DNA from: Schaalia sp. 19OD2882
GTDB lineage: Bacteria; Actinomycetota; Actinomycetes; Actinomycetales; Actinomycetaceae
DNA: 64,000 nt
Direction of reading: 5' to 3'
NCBI RefSeq assembly: GCF_018986735.1
Contig: NZ_CP065521.1
Coordinates: 1,054,001 to 1,118,000, forward strand
The position numbers were made by a program, and so were the translations under genes. Positions within the stretch are counted from its first letter, which is position 1; each line of letters starts with the position of its first letter. The notes under the pieces are model-generated. The model was not told the DNA's origin and did no database searches. It was given only the letters and a program-made list of their open reading frames with translations. Below, in pieces: positions 62,622 through 64,000 of the stretch.

Positions 62622-63662
62622 TCAGTAGGCTGCCAGGGCCCGGTTGATGCGGCCCGGCCATGAGGGGCCCTCGTAGACGAAGGCGGTGAAGGCTTCGACA
62701 AGGTCAGCTCCGGCCTCGAGCATGTCGAGGGCGTCCTCCTGGTCGCTGATGCCGCCGACGCCGATGAGAACCTGGTCGTCGTCCATGTGCCGGGCCACCA
62801 GTCGGACCACCTCCAGGGCACGCTCCTTGAGGGGGCGTCCCGACAGGCCTCCCTCACCCATGTCGTGAGCGGTCGTCGTGTTGGTGGCGACAATGCCTTC
62901 GAGTCCGAGCTCGCGGGCCAGTTCGGCCACGGCGACGACGTCCTCGTCAGCCAGGTCGGGCGAGATCTTCACCAAGAGGGGGATCCTGCGCGTGCAGGAC
63001 TCTTCGCAGCCCAGCCGCGCGGCCTCCAGGATGGGGCGCAGGTGGTCGACGGACTGGAGGTCCCGAAGCCCCGGAGTGTTCGGGGAGGAGACGTTGACGA
63101 CGACGAAGTCCACCCACTTGGCCAACATGCGTGCGCACATCCGGTAGTCCTCGGCCGCCAGGTGCTCGGGCGTCATCTTGTTCTTGCCGATGTTCGCGCC
63201 GACGATGGCCGCGCGCCCCTCGGGCGTGGAACGCAGAGCCTTGAGGCGCTCGGCGGCCGCTTGGGCGCCCCCGTTGTTGAAACCCATGCGGTTGCGCAGG
63301 GCGCCCGCCTCAGGAAGACGCCACAGTCTGGGCTCGTCGTTGCCGGGCTGGGGCAGGGCGGTGATGGTGCCCACCTCGACGAAGGCGAAACCCATTGCCG
63401 TCAGGCCCAGCACTGCCTGCGCGTCCTTGTCCATGCCGGCGGCCAGTCCCAGGCGTCCCGGCACGATCCGTGGGCCGATGCGGACCTGACGACCGTGGGG
63501 TTCGGGGGTGCGCGCATGCCCCAGGACGGAGCGCATGAGGCGACGAGTGGGCAGTGCGGAGCCGGCGAGCGCGATGGCGGACAGGCCGTGGTGGTGTGCG
63601 GCCTCGGGGTCGGTGTGTCGGATGAGGGTGCGGAACAGGAGCCGGTACACGAAGCCGATCAT
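62622..63662 (-). CDS. pyrD: Dihydroorotate dehydrogenase, class 2 (quinone)
   Basis: Oxidises dihydroorotate to orotate with quinone as acceptor, at the inner membrane face. The 346-residue protein has the class 2 N-terminal membrane helix region (VYRLLFRTLIRHTDPEAAHH), GLAAGMDKDAQAV, NRMGFNNGGAQAA, VVNVSSPNTPGLR with the catalytic Ser region, LVKISPDLADEDV, and the FMN phosphate loop LIGVGGI near the C-terminus. Confidence 0.94.
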   Translation of the reverse strand: MIGFVYRLLFRTLIRHTDPEAAHHHGLSAIALAGSALPTRRLMRSVLGHARTPEPHGRQVRIGPRIVPGRLGLAAGMDKDAQAVLGLTAMGFAFVEVGTITALPQPGNDEPRLWRLPEAGALRNRMGFNNGGAQAAAERLKALRSTPEGRAAIVGANIGKNKMTPEHLAAEDYRMCARMLAKWVDFVVVNVSSPNTPGLRDLQSVDHLRPILEAARLGCEESCTRRIPLLVKISPDLADEDVVAVAELARELGLEGIVATNTTTAHDMGEGGLSGRPLKERALEVVRLVARHMDDDQVLIGVGGISDQEDALDMLEAGADLVEAFTAFVYEGPSWPGRINRALAAY

Positions 63663-63671
63663 GCGTCCAGC

Positions 63672-64000
63672 CTAGTCCCACCACATCCACCACCCGGGTC
63701 GGCCACTCGAGGGGAGGCGCCGCAGGTGCAGGAGCTCGTCGGGGCCGGCGACCGTGTCGGCCAGTCCCAGGCGGATGCGCAGTTCCTCCCACACCCGCTG
63801 GGTTCCCGGATGGTCGGCGGCCGTCGCGGAGTCCGCCGACTCCGTGTCGGCCACTTCGATGGCGTCGACCGTGAGGCGCTCGTCCCAGCGCGGAGGACTC
63901 ACCAGGTATCCGGAAAGGCGCACGGTGGGGTCCGCACATGCCGATCGAAGACACTGGAACAGGGTCGGTCCACTGTTCTGCCGGTCCTCCAGGGCCGATG
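63672..64000 (-). CDS. Partial unknown protein, C-terminal part
   Basis: The frame is open from the window edge and ends at 63672, ten bases before pyrD on the same strand. The visible 109 residues (LEDRQNSGPTLFQCLRSACA ... RLGLADTVAGPDELLHLRRL) look like real coding sequence by composition and end in a Trp-rich tail (GWWMWWD). No family is recognised. Its start and size are unknown; cotranscription with pyrD is likely. Confidence 0.5.
   Translation of the reverse strand, partial: SALEDRQNSGPTLFQCLRSACADPTVRLSGYLVSPPRWDERLTVDAIEVADTESADSATAADHPGTQRVWEELRIRLGLADTVAGPDELLHLRRLPSSGRPGWWMWWD

Overview
This 64 kb window is an ordinary chromosomal stretch of a high-G+C Gram-positive bacterium (Actinobacteria). 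Codons mostly end in G or C, and GTG starts and -10 boxes of the TAnnnT type are frequent. The gene set is actinobacterial: maltokinase/GlgE glycogen enzymes, an etfB-etfA-cysteine desulfurase-mnmA operon, Zur-type zinc-free ribosomal proteins, a DtxR-family repressor, Orn, EttA and MetPS. The mix of PTS parts, four GH3 enzymes and GtrA-like proteins suggests Actinomycetaceae (Actinomyces/Schaalia type); that placement is inference. I see no rRNA, prophage, insertion sequence, CRISPR array or replication origin.

Layout. 1-7.6 kb: glycogen/maltose metabolism (maltokinase cut by the window edge, glgE, glgX) with trpS and a VIT1-type transporter. 7.9-12.1 kb: electron-transfer flavoprotein plus tRNA thiolation operon, then tRNA-Leu. 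12.2-16.9 kb: FNT channel, Bcp peroxiredoxin, an intergenic region with a 17-nt inverted repeat, two tandem tRNA-Lys genes, a DtxR-type repressor, a PanE-like reductase, a HIT protein and a broken hydrolase. 16.9-26.2 kb: leuS, a Nei-type glycosylase, a membrane-anchored BAAT-like hydrolase, GNAT, cysE and cysK (with a candidate Cys-containing leader peptide), YigZ and a methyltransferase. 26.3-30.2 kb: zinc-starvation block, with a P-loop-less COG0523 protein divergent from an operon of zinc-free L28, L33, S14, L31 and L36 sharing a Zur-like operator, then rpmF and a complete COG0523 GTPase. 30.2-32.0 kb: lipoprotein, methyltransferase, tRNA-Arg.

32.0-52.2 kb is the accessory-looking part. 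It starts with a promoter driving a 22-residue Cys/Met-rich micro-ORF, then a lone winged-helix protein, a GH3 lipoprotein with mosaic codon usage, a small lipoprotein, a domain-permuted GH3 with membrane anchors at both ends, a cytoplasmic GH3 and a GtrA-like protein. A LytTR two-component system follows on the other strand. After ilvA, orn, an SSB-like gene and ettA comes a second doubly anchored permuted GH3. The last 12 kb holds a TesB thioesterase, stand-alone glucose-type PTS EIIB/EIIA/EIIB proteins around malQ, a HAD phosphatase, a second GtrA paralogue with a GT2 glycosyltransferase, metPS, a TrmH-type methyltransferase, pyrD and a partial unknown gene.

Three themes recur. First, glycan turnover: storage glucan enzymes inside the cell and GH3 enzymes outside or tethered, with GtrA/GT2 genes that could move and attach sugars. 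Second, sulfur and metal control: cysE/cysK, desulfurase/MnmA, Zur block, DtxR-type repressor and Cys-rich small ORFs. Third, leaderless transcription: several genes have a TAnnnT box six or seven bases before the start codon.
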